A DNA stretch of 64,000 nt from Endozoicomonas sp965196975 (GTDB lineage: Bacteria > Pseudomonadota > Gammaproteobacteria > Pseudomonadales > Endozoicomonadaceae): NCBI RefSeq assembly GCF_965196975.1, contig NZ_OZ239981.1, positions 2,976,001 to 3,040,000 on the forward strand, written 5' to 3'. Positions 54,249-61,793 of this stretch are shown here, piece after piece; the first letter of the stretch is position 1; each line of letters begins with the position of its first letter. The translations under genes were made by a program, and so were the position numbers. The notes beneath the pieces are model-generated. The model was given only the letters and a program-made list of their open reading frames with translations, searched no databases and was not told the origin of the DNA.

Positions 54249-55571
54249 ATGCTTCTTATTGCGCAGTTTTTATTTCTGCTGCTGATGCTGTACATCGGTA
54301 GCCGGAAAGGGGGAGTCGGTCTTGGGGTGATCTCAGGGATTGGCTTATTGATCGAAGTCTTTATTTTCCGCATGACACCGACTTCTCCACCGGTAACGGT
54401 CATGCTGATTATTCTTGCCGTCGTGACCTGTGCCTCCATTTTGGAAGCCGCCGGTGGCTTGAAGTTTATGCTGCAGATCGCAGAACGCGTGTTACGCAGG
54501 AACCCCAAGCATATCACCCTGCTTGGGCCACTGGTGACCTATGCAATGACCTTCATGCTGGGCACAGGTCATTCCGTTTACTCGGTGATGCCGATCATTG
54601 GTGACATCGCCCTGAAAAACAAAATCCGCCCAGAGCGCCCCATGGCGGCCGCTTCCGTTGCTTCTCAGCTGGCGATTACGGCAAGCCCGCTGTCTGCTGC
54701 GGTTGTTTACTACCTGACCCAGTTGGGCGGCATTGATTCCTCCATTACACTGGCGTCCATTCTGGGCGTTTCAATTCCGGCGACCCTGCTGGGCACAATT
54801 ATTCTTTCCCTCTATAGCATGCGCCGTGGCGTTGAACTGGAGGACGATCCTGAATTCCAGCGTCGTATGGCTGACCCGATTACCCGCAAACAGATTGAAG
54901 AAACCACCGCAACCAGTCTGGACGAGATCTTGCCTGCCTCGGCACGCCACTCGGTTTACCTGTTTATGGCCGCCATCGCCACCATTGTACTGGTCGCCAT
55001 GATGCCGGAACTCAGAACCATTGCTGGCAAAGCCATCAAGATGGACGCCATTATTCAGATGATGATGCTGGCTTTTGGTGGTCTTATGCTGCTGTTGACC
55101 AATACCCCGGTGAAAAAAGTACCTGAGGGTGTGGTGTTCAAATCAGGCCTCGTGGCTGCCATTGCCATATTTGGTATTGCCTGGATGAGTGATACCTATT
55201 TCCAGCATGCCATGCCGGTATTTCAAAGCTCCATAAAAGACATGGTCAATCAGCATCCATGGACCATCGCGTTTGCCATGTTTACTGTCTCTGTGGTGAT
55301 TAACAGTCAGGCCGCCACTGCACGTATGATGTTGCCGGTAGCACTGGGGCTTGGCCTGTCCCCACAGCTGCTCATCGCCATTATGCCTTCGGTCTATGGA
55401 TACTTCTTTATCCCGAACTACCCATCAGACATTGCAACCTGCAATTTCGACAGCACCGGCACCACCAAGATTGGCAAGTACTACTTCAATCACAGCTTTA
55501 TGATGCCGGGTCTGATTGGCGTTATTTCCGCTTGCTGTATTGGGTATGTGCTGGCGAGTATTATCATTTAA
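54249..55571 (+). CDS. dcuB: Anaerobic C4-dicarboxylate transporter DcuB
   Basis: The 440-residue protein has about ten to twelve membrane helices and the DcuA/DcuB family motifs: GGVGLGVISGIGLLIEVF, MLGTGHSVYSVMPIIGDIAL, ASQLAITASPLSAAVVYY and the C-terminal YFFIPNYPSDIATCNFDSTG. It exchanges external fumarate for internal succinate across the inner membrane. In this genome it would feed the FrdABCD reductase. Two FNR-type boxes precede it. The DcuB rather than DcuA assignment is by overall resemblance. A GGTGGCCCT/AGGGTCACC hairpin at 55579-55609 follows. Confidence 0.93.
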   Translation: MLLIAQFLFLLLMLYIGSRKGGVGLGVISGIGLLIEVFIFRMTPTSPPVTVMLIILAVVTCASILEAAGGLKFMLQIAERVLRRNPKHITLLGPLVTYAMTFMLGTGHSVYSVMPIIGDIALKNKIRPERPMAAASVASQLAITASPLSAAVVYYLTQLGGIDSSITLASILGVSIPATLLGTIILSLYSMRRGVELEDDPEFQRRMADPITRKQIEETTATSLDEILPASARHSVYLFMAAIATIVLVAMMPELRTIAGKAIKMDAIIQMMMLAFGGLMLLLTNTPVKKVPEGVVFKSGLVAAIAIFGIAWMSDTYFQHAMPVFQSSIKDMVNQHPWTIAFAMFTVSVVINSQAATARMMLPVALGLGLSPQLLIAIMPSVYGYFFIPNYPSDIATCNFDSTGTTKIGKYYFNHSFMMPGLIGVISACCIGYVLASIII

Positions 55572-55652
55572 TAAAACGATAGGTGGCCCTGACATAGGGA
55601 GGGTCACCATTAATCTGAGCGGTGCATTGATTACCAAAATCAAGTGGCATCC

Positions 55653-56513
55653 CTACTTCACATACCTCCTCCGCCAGTACCGGGTACCAAACACAATACC
55701 AACACCAATGAAAAGGTAGATCGGAACCAGCCACAGTTTCATCAAGGTCGTGTCAATGACAAAACTCAGAGTATCCGGGTCGTTCCAGTAATCCTGATAC
55801 CGCGCAACAGGGGCAACCAGGGAAAACAGCCCTAAAGCAAACGATGTAGAGACCGCCGATCGGACGATAAACCAGTGGTTATTCATCCAGCTTCGTATGA
55901 GCTGAAAGAGGTAAATATTTACCATATCAGTGATCAGCAAGCTGACACCCAGTGCAAGGAAGTTCCCCGGCAGCTCACGGTATAACAATTCCACCGGCTG
56001 CATGTCGTGATGATCGGGGCCGCTGCTATGAACTGAACCTTCAAGAAATTTGACATGAAGCCACCAGACTGAAGCTACCAATATCAGCATCGCACTACTG
56101 TATATCACGGTCTGCCGTGCACGCCTTATTCCGTATAATTCCGATATCGCATCCAGAATAAAATAGGTGAGTGGAAACAGAATACTCCCCCCAGTGAATT
56201 CCATACCCTGAACATGAAAATGGCGCATAAATACAATCGGGCAGAATACCAGTAACGTCAGGTAGAGCCCCCCCAATACCATCAGCATATTTTGCTGAGT
56301 CAAGAGAGAAAAGGAATAACAGCCATACACGCCTTGATCGGCTACGACCTGTGGATGTTGTTTCAACATAACGTAGAGCCTGGCCCGATCGGCATTGGAT
56401 AGATCATCAACCTGACCAGAACCAATAAATAGCGGTATTTCCCTGATACTCTTTGCCCCTTTCTGTAGCACTGTAATTTCATCACATACCGGATCGTAAC
56501 TCACAAACTTCAT
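55653..56513 (-). CDS. VUT-family (YhhQ-like) membrane transporter with N-terminal extension
   Basis: The last 210 residues contain about six membrane helices and the VUT signature FTGGSILFPLTYFILDAISE followed by LYGIRRARQTVIYSS, which is characteristic of YhhQ-type transporters for queuosine precursors. The first 75 residues are a hydrophilic, cytoplasmic extension (IREIPLFIGSGQVDDLSNAD) found in some members. The substrate is inferred from family membership. It is convergent with dcuB and a single gene. Confidence 0.85.
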   Translation of the reverse strand: MKFVSYDPVCDEITVLQKGAKSIREIPLFIGSGQVDDLSNADRARLYVMLKQHPQVVADQGVYGCYSFSLLTQQNMLMVLGGLYLTLLVFCPIVFMRHFHVQGMEFTGGSILFPLTYFILDAISELYGIRRARQTVIYSSAMLILVASVWWLHVKFLEGSVHSSGPDHHDMQPVELLYRELPGNFLALGVSLLITDMVNIYLFQLIRSWMNNHWFIVRSAVSTSFALGLFSLVAPVARYQDYWNDPDTLSFVIDTTLMKLWLVPIYLFIGVGIVFGTRYWRRRYVK

Positions 56514-56577
56514 GGGCGTTCCCTGATTCTTGTTATGGTTCCATGTATTTCATACAAGCCTGTAGCACTTCAGATAA

Positions 56578-57228
56578 CTAAAAATCAGTGGTTTCATCCA
56601 CCTTCCAGTAATCCATATTGCGCACTCGGCCAATCAATTGCGCCTCCCCTCGCTGATTTGCTGTTTTATTGTTTACCGTTATTTTTTGTGTATTTTTCAA
56701 CTCACATTCATCGTAAAACGCCTGATAGCAGCCAAGCTTTTTCTTTCCATTGATGATGTACCAGGCCAAATAAATACCGGGCTCTGGCCTTGGTTTTTTC
56801 TCCACTGTCAGCAGCGTATTGCCTGGAAAGTAGTCGTTCATCTCAGGCAGATAGATAAACCGGTATAACTCCGGATCCCTGGGAACATGGCGCTGGCTGT
56901 TGAATATGTCCGGTACCGATATGTCGATATCATAATCACCCCCCTCAGAAGGAACGACAGTAACCGTAGTCCTGAACGCCCCCTGGCGTAGGCTTTTCCG
57001 CTCATGATCATAAGGACCACCACGACCATAACCCAGCCACTGCGGGCTAACCCCCATAGCCTCAGCTAACCGCTCAAGATACTTATGGGGATTACCGATC
57101 TCCCCATTGGCCAGCTTATAGAGGTACCCACGGTCAATTTTTGTTCTCCGGGCAAGCTTGGAAACTCCGGTAATACCAGAGAGCGCCATCGCCTGCTCCA
57201 ATCGCTCTGCCATTTCTGGATGATTCAT
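56578..57228 (-). CDS. Phage-type HTH (XRE) transcriptional regulator (216 aa)
   Basis: Residues about 5-70 form a helix-turn-helix of the XRE/Cro type (GVSKLARRTKIDRGYLYKLA, then LERLAEAMGVSPQWL). The C-terminal half (SVPDIFNSQRHV, then FPGNTLLTVEKKP and GIYLAWYIINGKKKLGCYQA) recalls the sensor domains of phage repressors related to S24/LexA folds. The Ser-Lys catalytic pair is not obvious, so self-cleavage is doubtful. It overlaps a 58-residue upstream gene by four bases. It fits a repressor for the mobile-looking region to its right. Confidence 0.8.
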   Translation of the reverse strand: MNHPEMAERLEQAMALSGITGVSKLARRTKIDRGYLYKLANGEIGNPHKYLERLAEAMGVSPQWLGYGRGGPYDHERKSLRQGAFRTTVTVVPSEGGDYDIDISVPDIFNSQRHVPRDPELYRFIYLPEMNDYFPGNTLLTVEKKPRPEPGIYLAWYIINGKKKLGCYQAFYDECELKNTQKITVNNKTANQRGEAQLIGRVRNMDYWKVDETTDF

Positions 57229-57401
57229 GGGTAGTTACCGTTATTCCTGTAATATCGTTCTGCCAAAAGGATAAGCCGGAACTGTTTTTCAAAGTCACCG
57301 GGATATCGCTCCCGGAGAAAACTAATCAGCATATTGAAGGATTCCGCCATCTCTTTTTCTAATTCTTCTACAGCTACTTCTGAATCTACGTCCATGTACA
57401 T
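57225..57401 (-). CDS. Small acidic protein coupled to the HTH regulator (58 aa)
   Basis: The frame starts at ATG 57401 (or codon 3) and ends in an ATGA overlap with the regulator gene, a classical sign of translational coupling. The product (start MYMDVDSEVAVEELEKEMAE, later RYPGDFEKQFRLILLAERYY) is acidic and predicted helical. It has no known domain. It may modulate the regulator, but nothing shows this directly. Confidence 0.6.
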   Translation of the reverse strand: MYMDVDSEVAVEELEKEMAESFNMLISFLRERYPGDFEKQFRLILLAERYYRNNGNYP

Positions 57402-58026
57402 TAATTCCGCAATCGATAGAAGAAAACTGCTTGATCATGTGTTCATCCTATAACCAATAAATCGGAGGCTTCAATATTTTTTTATAATTTATTCTAATTT
57501 TTTGTAGATATTTACCATTATCACCATAATCGTTTAGCCGTTTGGATATTGCATTAAAAAGACTTTTTCATTTCAGTAAAGCGAGGAAATAAAACTGCTC
57601 ATTTTTCAGTTATTCTTCTATGGACGTGTAATAGCAGCAACCACCAAGGTGGCTAACAGGTTGTGTACTGGCTTATCCACTGAAATTGTGGATAAAGTGA
57701 ATATCCATAAATGGTTAAGTAACCGGCTATATGGAATCGAATATTTCTGGGTGAGTGGATAGTTACTATGCAAGGCACAGCGGCAAGAGCATAGCCGTAG
57801 CTATGTGACCAGAGTTGTATCGCTGAAGGGTGATTAACCACTTAATCAGAAAATAGGATTTCATATGGTTTTATTTATGCTCGACATGCACCTGAAATAG
57901 CTACAGTCAGCAATTTTGTGGGACTTCAAAGCAAGTATGATCAGACACTGCCGCCCATTTTTCACCCCTCAAAAAAGCGTTATCATCAGTCAGAACGGCA
58001 ATTTGTAGTTGTTCAGGAAGAAAAAG
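57402..58026. other. Long AT-rich intergenic stretch with hairpins
   Basis: About 625 bases carry no convincing gene. The left part should hold the promoter and operators of the regulator pair. A CTTATCCAC/GTGGATAAAG hairpin lies around 57669-57696, and a CATAGCCGTAGCTATG hairpin near 57791. These may be remnants of a mobile element. The AT-rich block near 57470-57540 is promoter-like. Confidence 0.45.
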
Positions 58027-58422
58027 ATGAATAATTATTACCTCTCTTTAGGTGCAGACCACCCCGATTACCCAGGCTATGTGCGAATTACGGCTCCCAC
58101 CCGTGATGATGCCCGCCAGTTAATGGAAAGCCATCATGGCCACGACTGGACTGGCTGTTTTGAAACCTTCGATGAGCTGGATACACACCAGAGGGTTCAG
58201 CGGGACTATCTGATCTTTGATAACCTGACCGGCGAGGCTCTCACCTGGACTTGCCATATTTGCAAGGAAAAACGGCCCGACAGTAAAATAGAGGTCACTC
58301 AACGCACGTTACTGGAGGCTGATGATGCACCGGTCTACAACGTCCGATACTGCATTGATAACGATGAGTGCCAGCACTGTATTGATGCCTTTATTGAACA
58401 GCAGCGCGGGGGAGTGAATTAA
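58027..58422 (+). CDS. Small protein with Cys pairs, unknown function (131 aa)
   Basis: The ATG at 58027 is preferred because AGGAAG lies about seven bases before it. The first half has a beta-rich fold (YYLSLGADHPDYPGYVRITA, then RDDARQLMESHHG). The second half has TCHICKEKRPDS and RYCIDNDECQHCID, a zinc-binding-like arrangement resembling the gene at 18040-18300. No function is recognised. It is typical of small accessory genes on phages or plasmids. Confidence 0.6.
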   Translation: MNNYYLSLGADHPDYPGYVRITAPTRDDARQLMESHHGHDWTGCFETFDELDTHQRVQRDYLIFDNLTGEALTWTCHICKEKRPDSKIEVTQRTLLEADDAPVYNVRYCIDNDECQHCIDAFIEQQRGGVN

Positions 58423-58504
58423 ACAGCGTTGAATGGCCATGCAATTAAGAGCAGCCAGACGCATTGACGAGACTGCTCTGGCACCCGGTCGCAGGTTGGT
58501 CACA

Positions 58505-58696
58505 TCAGGAGTGCGCCCTTGGGTTCTGGTTATCCTCCGCCCACGCCAGGGCTTTCTGAAAAGCCGCATCGCCATATTGTGCTAAGCTAAAGCGACGGGT
58601 CAGAGCACAAGATTTACGATTCCGCTTTTTCTGGGAGATATGCGCAAGCCAACCGGCTTGACCGTCTTTCTGGGTGTATTTTTCGATGCTCATCAT
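58505..58696 (-). CDS. AP2-like DNA-binding-domain small protein (63 aa)
   Basis: The ATG at 58696 follows GGGAG by ten bases; an upstream GTG one codon earlier is also possible. The product (start MMSIEKYTQKDGQAGWLAHI, then RKSCALTRRFSLAQYGDAAF and QKALAWAEDNQN) has the Trp, Phe and AA-tail pattern of AP2/ERF-like domains. In bacteria these are found in phage integrases, homing endonucleases and free-standing small proteins. An FNR-like palindrome lies about 90 bp upstream on its promoter side. Confidence 0.55.
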   Translation of the reverse strand: MMSIEKYTQKDGQAGWLAHISQKKRNRKSCALTRRFSLAQYGDAAFQKALAWAEDNQNPRAHS

Positions 58697-58788
58697 CACC
58701 GGCGATCTCCCTTTTGTGGTAATCATTGTCCGTCAGCGGCCTGCTTTCCGGCGGTGGGTAATTATTCACCAGACGTGATCCAAAAACC

Positions 58789-58802
58789 TTGATACGTATC
58801 AA
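58789..58802. promoter_or_regulatory. FNR-like 14-bp perfect palindrome
   Basis: TTGATACGTATCAA is a full palindrome matching TTGAT-N4-ATCAA. It lies 93 bp upstream of the AP2-like gene on the minus strand. It closely resembles the boxes in front of dcuB (only one base differs from TTGATACGCATCAA). Confidence 0.55.
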
Positions 58803-59026
58803 TACTTATTACCGACAGATCAGGGTTCGAGTATCTACTGAATTTACACCCACCAATCAAGGTGAGGACAAAAATGGTTTGCCAGGAGATACTCCTTAAC
58901 AGTCAGAGAATGATCAAAATGTGTTCTCTTACACTCTGAATTTTACGAATAAAAGCTCATTAACAATCACCGACAAACAGAGAAATACACAACCGATCAG
59001 CAAGAAACAGCTGTATCAATTTTGAT

Positions 59027-59040
59027 TTGATCACCATCAA
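59027..59040. promoter_or_regulatory. FNR-type box upstream of the glycogen-binding-module gene
   Basis: TTGATCACCATCAA matches the FNR consensus at all defined positions and ends 54 bp before the ATG at 59095, a spacing compatible with activation. It is the fourth such box in the window. Confidence 0.7.
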
Positions 59041-59094
59041 TGATCGCTGTACCGTAGACTTTCAAGCCCTGAGAACCTTGAGGATTGATTGTCC

Positions 59095-59397
59095 ATGCTG
59101 AAGAAAAAAACGATCAAAAAAACAGCGGAAACCGAAGTGACATTTGAGTTCGCTCAACCGGGCATCAAGTCAGTGTCGCTGGTTGCGGACTTTAATCAGT
59201 GGCAACCAGTCACCATGAAATACCACAAAAAAGAAAACGCCTTCCGGACCAAAGTAAAGCTGCCCGGCGACAAAACCTTCCATTTCCGTTACCTGCTGGA
59301 TGAGACCATCTGGGAGAACGACCATAACGCAGACGACTACGTGCCCAACCCTTACGGCAGTGATAACAGTGTGGTCTACACAAAGATCAAGAAGTAA
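59095..59397 (+). CDS. Small CBM48/AMPK-type glycogen-binding protein (about 100 aa)
   Basis: The protein is a single early-set (isoamylase N-terminal/AMPK1-CBM) module: VTFEFAQPGIKSVSLVADFN, then WQPVTMKYHKKENAFRTKVK, KTFHFRYLLDETIWENDHN and YVPNPYGSDNSVVY. Such stand-alone modules bind alpha-glucans. A TTG two codons earlier (59089) is better placed for the AGGA site and may be used. An FNR-type box precedes the gene and a strong terminator follows it, so it is a single-gene unit. Confidence 0.85.
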   Translation: MLKKKTIKKTAETEVTFEFAQPGIKSVSLVADFNQWQPVTMKYHKKENAFRTKVKLPGDKTFHFRYLLDETIWENDHNADDYVPNPYGSDNSVVYTKIKK

Positions 59398-59404
59398 TTA
59401 AAAG

Positions 59405-59439
59405 AAAACCCCGTCACCATAGGGGGATGACGGGGTTTT
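59405..59439 (+). terminator. Rho-independent terminator
   Basis: AAAACCCCGTCA and TGACGGGGTTTT form a perfect twelve-pair stem, including the A and T tracts, directly after the glycogen-binding-module gene. Confidence 0.9.
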
Positions 59440-59522
59440 CTATACCAGCATAAGGAGTGATGTGGTATCGGTAAGCTACCAGAACGCTACTCGATGGTCA
59501 AAAAACAATCGCTCCAGCCTGC

Positions 59523-59714
59523 TTAACTGAGGCACTCAAACCGCCTGACGGCATGATCACCCAGCAACGACCGAACCTTCTCCTTGCACTTATCCACGCA
59601 CTCCGTCTCGGTCATCTCATCAACCCGTGCGGCGCATTTTGGTCCAAAGATGTCCAGCATCAGTTGTTTGCACTGCTGTTTTTTGGAGGGAGTTTCAATA
59701 TCAAGATCAATCAT
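59523..59714 (-). CDS. Very small protein of unknown function (63 aa)
   Basis: ACAGGTG lies a few bases before the ATG. The product (start MIDLDIETPSKKQQCKQLML, later ECVDKCKEKVRSLLGD) has four cysteines spaced like a small helical hairpin with possible disulfides or metal binding. No family is recognised. Confidence 0.5.
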   Translation of the reverse strand: MIDLDIETPSKKQQCKQLMLDIFGPKCAARVDEMTETECVDKCKEKVRSLLGDHAVRRFECLS

Positions 59715-59972
59715 GATACACCTGTATTACCTTATGAAAGCCAGTTCCTGATCATCGAATTTAATTAGAACGTACAGCTATCTCATCTAATACAGCAAAT
59801 CGATCCCTAATCCTCAGTGTAACCACCCGGACAGTGCGCAGCCAAAGGAGGTATGGAATAACAAGTCCCGTCAGGTAAACAGACCGTTTATCGCAACACC
59901 GCCAGCACTCCACCACAGAACATCTCCGGCCTTAGCCATCGGTGATGAGATATTGACAGAGAGACGCCTATT

Positions 59973-60200
59973 TTACGGGAGAGTCTGGCTTTTCTGCTGA
60001 TAATATTCTCGGCAGGTTTCAATAGGGTCCCGCCCCTCAGACATTTGCTGGTTCCACCGCTGAACCCCACTGCGAATTCGAGACTGGCGCTCCGTGTCCG
60101 ATAACTCTGGGTTGTCCAGCATCGACAGGTAGCCGTATAGATTGCGGTCCATTCTGTACTGGTTTGTCTGCCTGTTTTTTCTGATGGTTGAATTATTCAT
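59973..60200 (-). CDS. Small basic protein of unknown function (75 aa)
   Basis: A GAGGG ribosome-binding site lies five bases before the ATG. The protein is hydrophilic and rich in Arg, Gln and Asn (MNNSTIRKNRQTNQYRMDRN, later QRWNQQMSEGRDPIETCREY). No domain is recognised. It sits in a run of small genes typical of an accessory region. Confidence 0.5.
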   Translation of the reverse strand: MNNSTIRKNRQTNQYRMDRNLYGYLSMLDNPELSDTERQSRIRSGVQRWNQQMSEGRDPIETCREYYQQKSQTLP

Positions 60201-60697
60201 AATTACCCTCTACGAGCTCTGCGACAGTTAGCTTGTCTATCAACAAAGCTAATCGAGTCGTGGTGTTGAAATCGTCTGCCAGGCAATAAGATGGGTGAAT
60301 ATTCCCTTTCTATGCCTAATACCCCCGAAGGGTTTGAAGTTGCAACACAGGGACAAGCGAACAAAATCATAGGAGCATTGAAGTACTGTGTGACTAGCCA
60401 GACTGGTTGCACCTATCAATGAACACAGACCACAACAATAGCAATTTCATAGGCGACGGGTTTAAAAGCAGGCGAAAACTGACAGGATACTTAATCGTGC
60501 TTTCCTATAGGATGCAAGGCAATGATAACTTATATCGAATCAGCCTGACCTGAATCAAATGGGCAATGTCCACGCAAAAATATTCTTGCACCTTTGCCTA
60601 TGAAAAAACACAATGCCTCCAATCCTGTCGCCTGTATGAACATATATCGAGCAACAGAAAGAGAATAAAAAAGACCGGACGTTATGGGGGACATTCT
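60201..60697. other. Intergenic stretch of about 500 bases
   Basis: No gene is supported. A minus-strand frame around 60203-60412 has poor protein character. A plus-strand frame in phase with the next gene runs back to 60566 but lacks a ribosome-binding site. A promoter for the 60698 gene is presumably near its right end. Confidence 0.4.
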
Positions 60698-61207
60698 ATG
60701 GAGCCAGCAGCCGCCTCAATTTCCATTCCACCATCATCTTTTGATGCATGGCTACAAGACCAGTCATCGAACCTGCAATCCTGGTTCAAAAGTCAGCGTG
60801 GCACTATTGACGGGCTCACTGTTCGAAAACACCCTGCCTGCCTGAAACCACAGATCTTCCTACCTGCCGATGAAAAAACAGCTTATGACCGGGCCCGATT
60901 TGACTTGATGATAAACACTGGCCGAGATATCTGGTGCATCACGCTGGACATGGTCTTTTACCTAAAACCTCGCGTGACCGATGAAGGCAAGCTGGCCAAC
61001 GCCAGTATTCTGTTTACCGTGCTGGATGAAGATGACCGGCCCAAGGTGGTTGACTACCTGCCCGTGTGGGAGAACACATCAGCTCAGCACGTTGGAGGGG
61101 ACTTTACAGCAGAGCAATGGATAACACACTGGTTCAGAAAACTCACCAAAAGCCGGAGGCTTCATCGCATCTTTGCCTATAAAACATGGATAAGGGAAGC
61201 TGACTAA
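60698..61207 (+). CDS. Protein of unknown function (169 aa)
   Basis: The ATG at 60698 is chosen because GGGGGAC lies about five bases before it; the open frame extends further upstream to 60566. The protein has a Pro/Ser-rich beginning (SISIPPSSFDAWLQDQ), then a compact alpha/beta part (YDRARFDLMINTGRDIWCIT, ASILFTVLDEDDRPKVVDYL) and a basic end. No known domain is recognised. A terminator follows about 120 bp downstream. Confidence 0.55.
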   Translation: MEPAAASISIPPSSFDAWLQDQSSNLQSWFKSQRGTIDGLTVRKHPACLKPQIFLPADEKTAYDRARFDLMINTGRDIWCITLDMVFYLKPRVTDEGKLANASILFTVLDEDDRPKVVDYLPVWENTSAQHVGGDFTAEQWITHWFRKLTKSRRLHRIFAYKTWIREAD

Positions 61208-61793
61208 CAACAGATTGGAGATAACACTTTCTTATCGTTCACTGAGCCCATAGTACAATGGATGGACAAATACGGATAGACTCCCGCCTCTTGTTGCATC
61301 AGACTTCAGCCAGTCTCAAAGTTTTTGCTGATACCTGTCCCCAGATAGGGTCAGCATTTTTTTTCCGAGCAATATCAACGACGGATTCAAGTTCCGACAC
61401 TCAGCTCAATAGGTCTCCATAAAATTCGATTGATTTCATATAAAAGTGCGAACCAGTCTTTAAATATGGCGGAAGCATTTATGATACGAATTCAGGGTGT
61501 CTACTGAATGGGGTTAGTCAGAAAAAGTAGTTGCTGTATTGACTGATTGGATCTAGGCAAGTCATACCAGACGACATTGCCAGTCAAAAAGAAAAAAACG
61601 GACCCTAAAGCCCGTGAGATAAGATTTTCTCTGCAAAATTCACAGTAGGTAAACTGCGCCCCAAGAAACATGGTTCATTAGGAACAGTGCCTCTTCCGTG
61701 AGGACGTGAGCATCCTATTGAAAACAGCAGTCCTTCGGAATTGGTAGTAGCACCTAAAATGGTGCGACTAAGACCTTGTGTCTGGACGGTTAA
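61208..61793. other. Intergenic stretch downstream of the polyvalent-protein gene
   Basis: About 590 bases hold a terminator (listed separately) and a GCACCTAAAATGGTGC hairpin at 61750-61765, just after the end of the large minus-strand gene. No gene is visible. Confidence 0.45.
61327..61364 (+). terminator. Rho-independent terminator-like hairpin
   Basis: GCTGATACCTG and the downstream TAGGGTCAGC form an imperfect stem, followed by a run of eight T. It lies 120 bp after the 60698 gene on the same strand. Confidence 0.55.

Noticed and set aside
57653..57841. A 62-codon minus-strand frame over hairpin-rich DNA
   Set aside because: It covers inverted repeats and has no start signal or recognisable product.
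60203..60412. A 69-codon minus-strand frame
   Set aside because: There is no ribosome-binding site and the composition is unlike a protein, so it was treated as non-coding.
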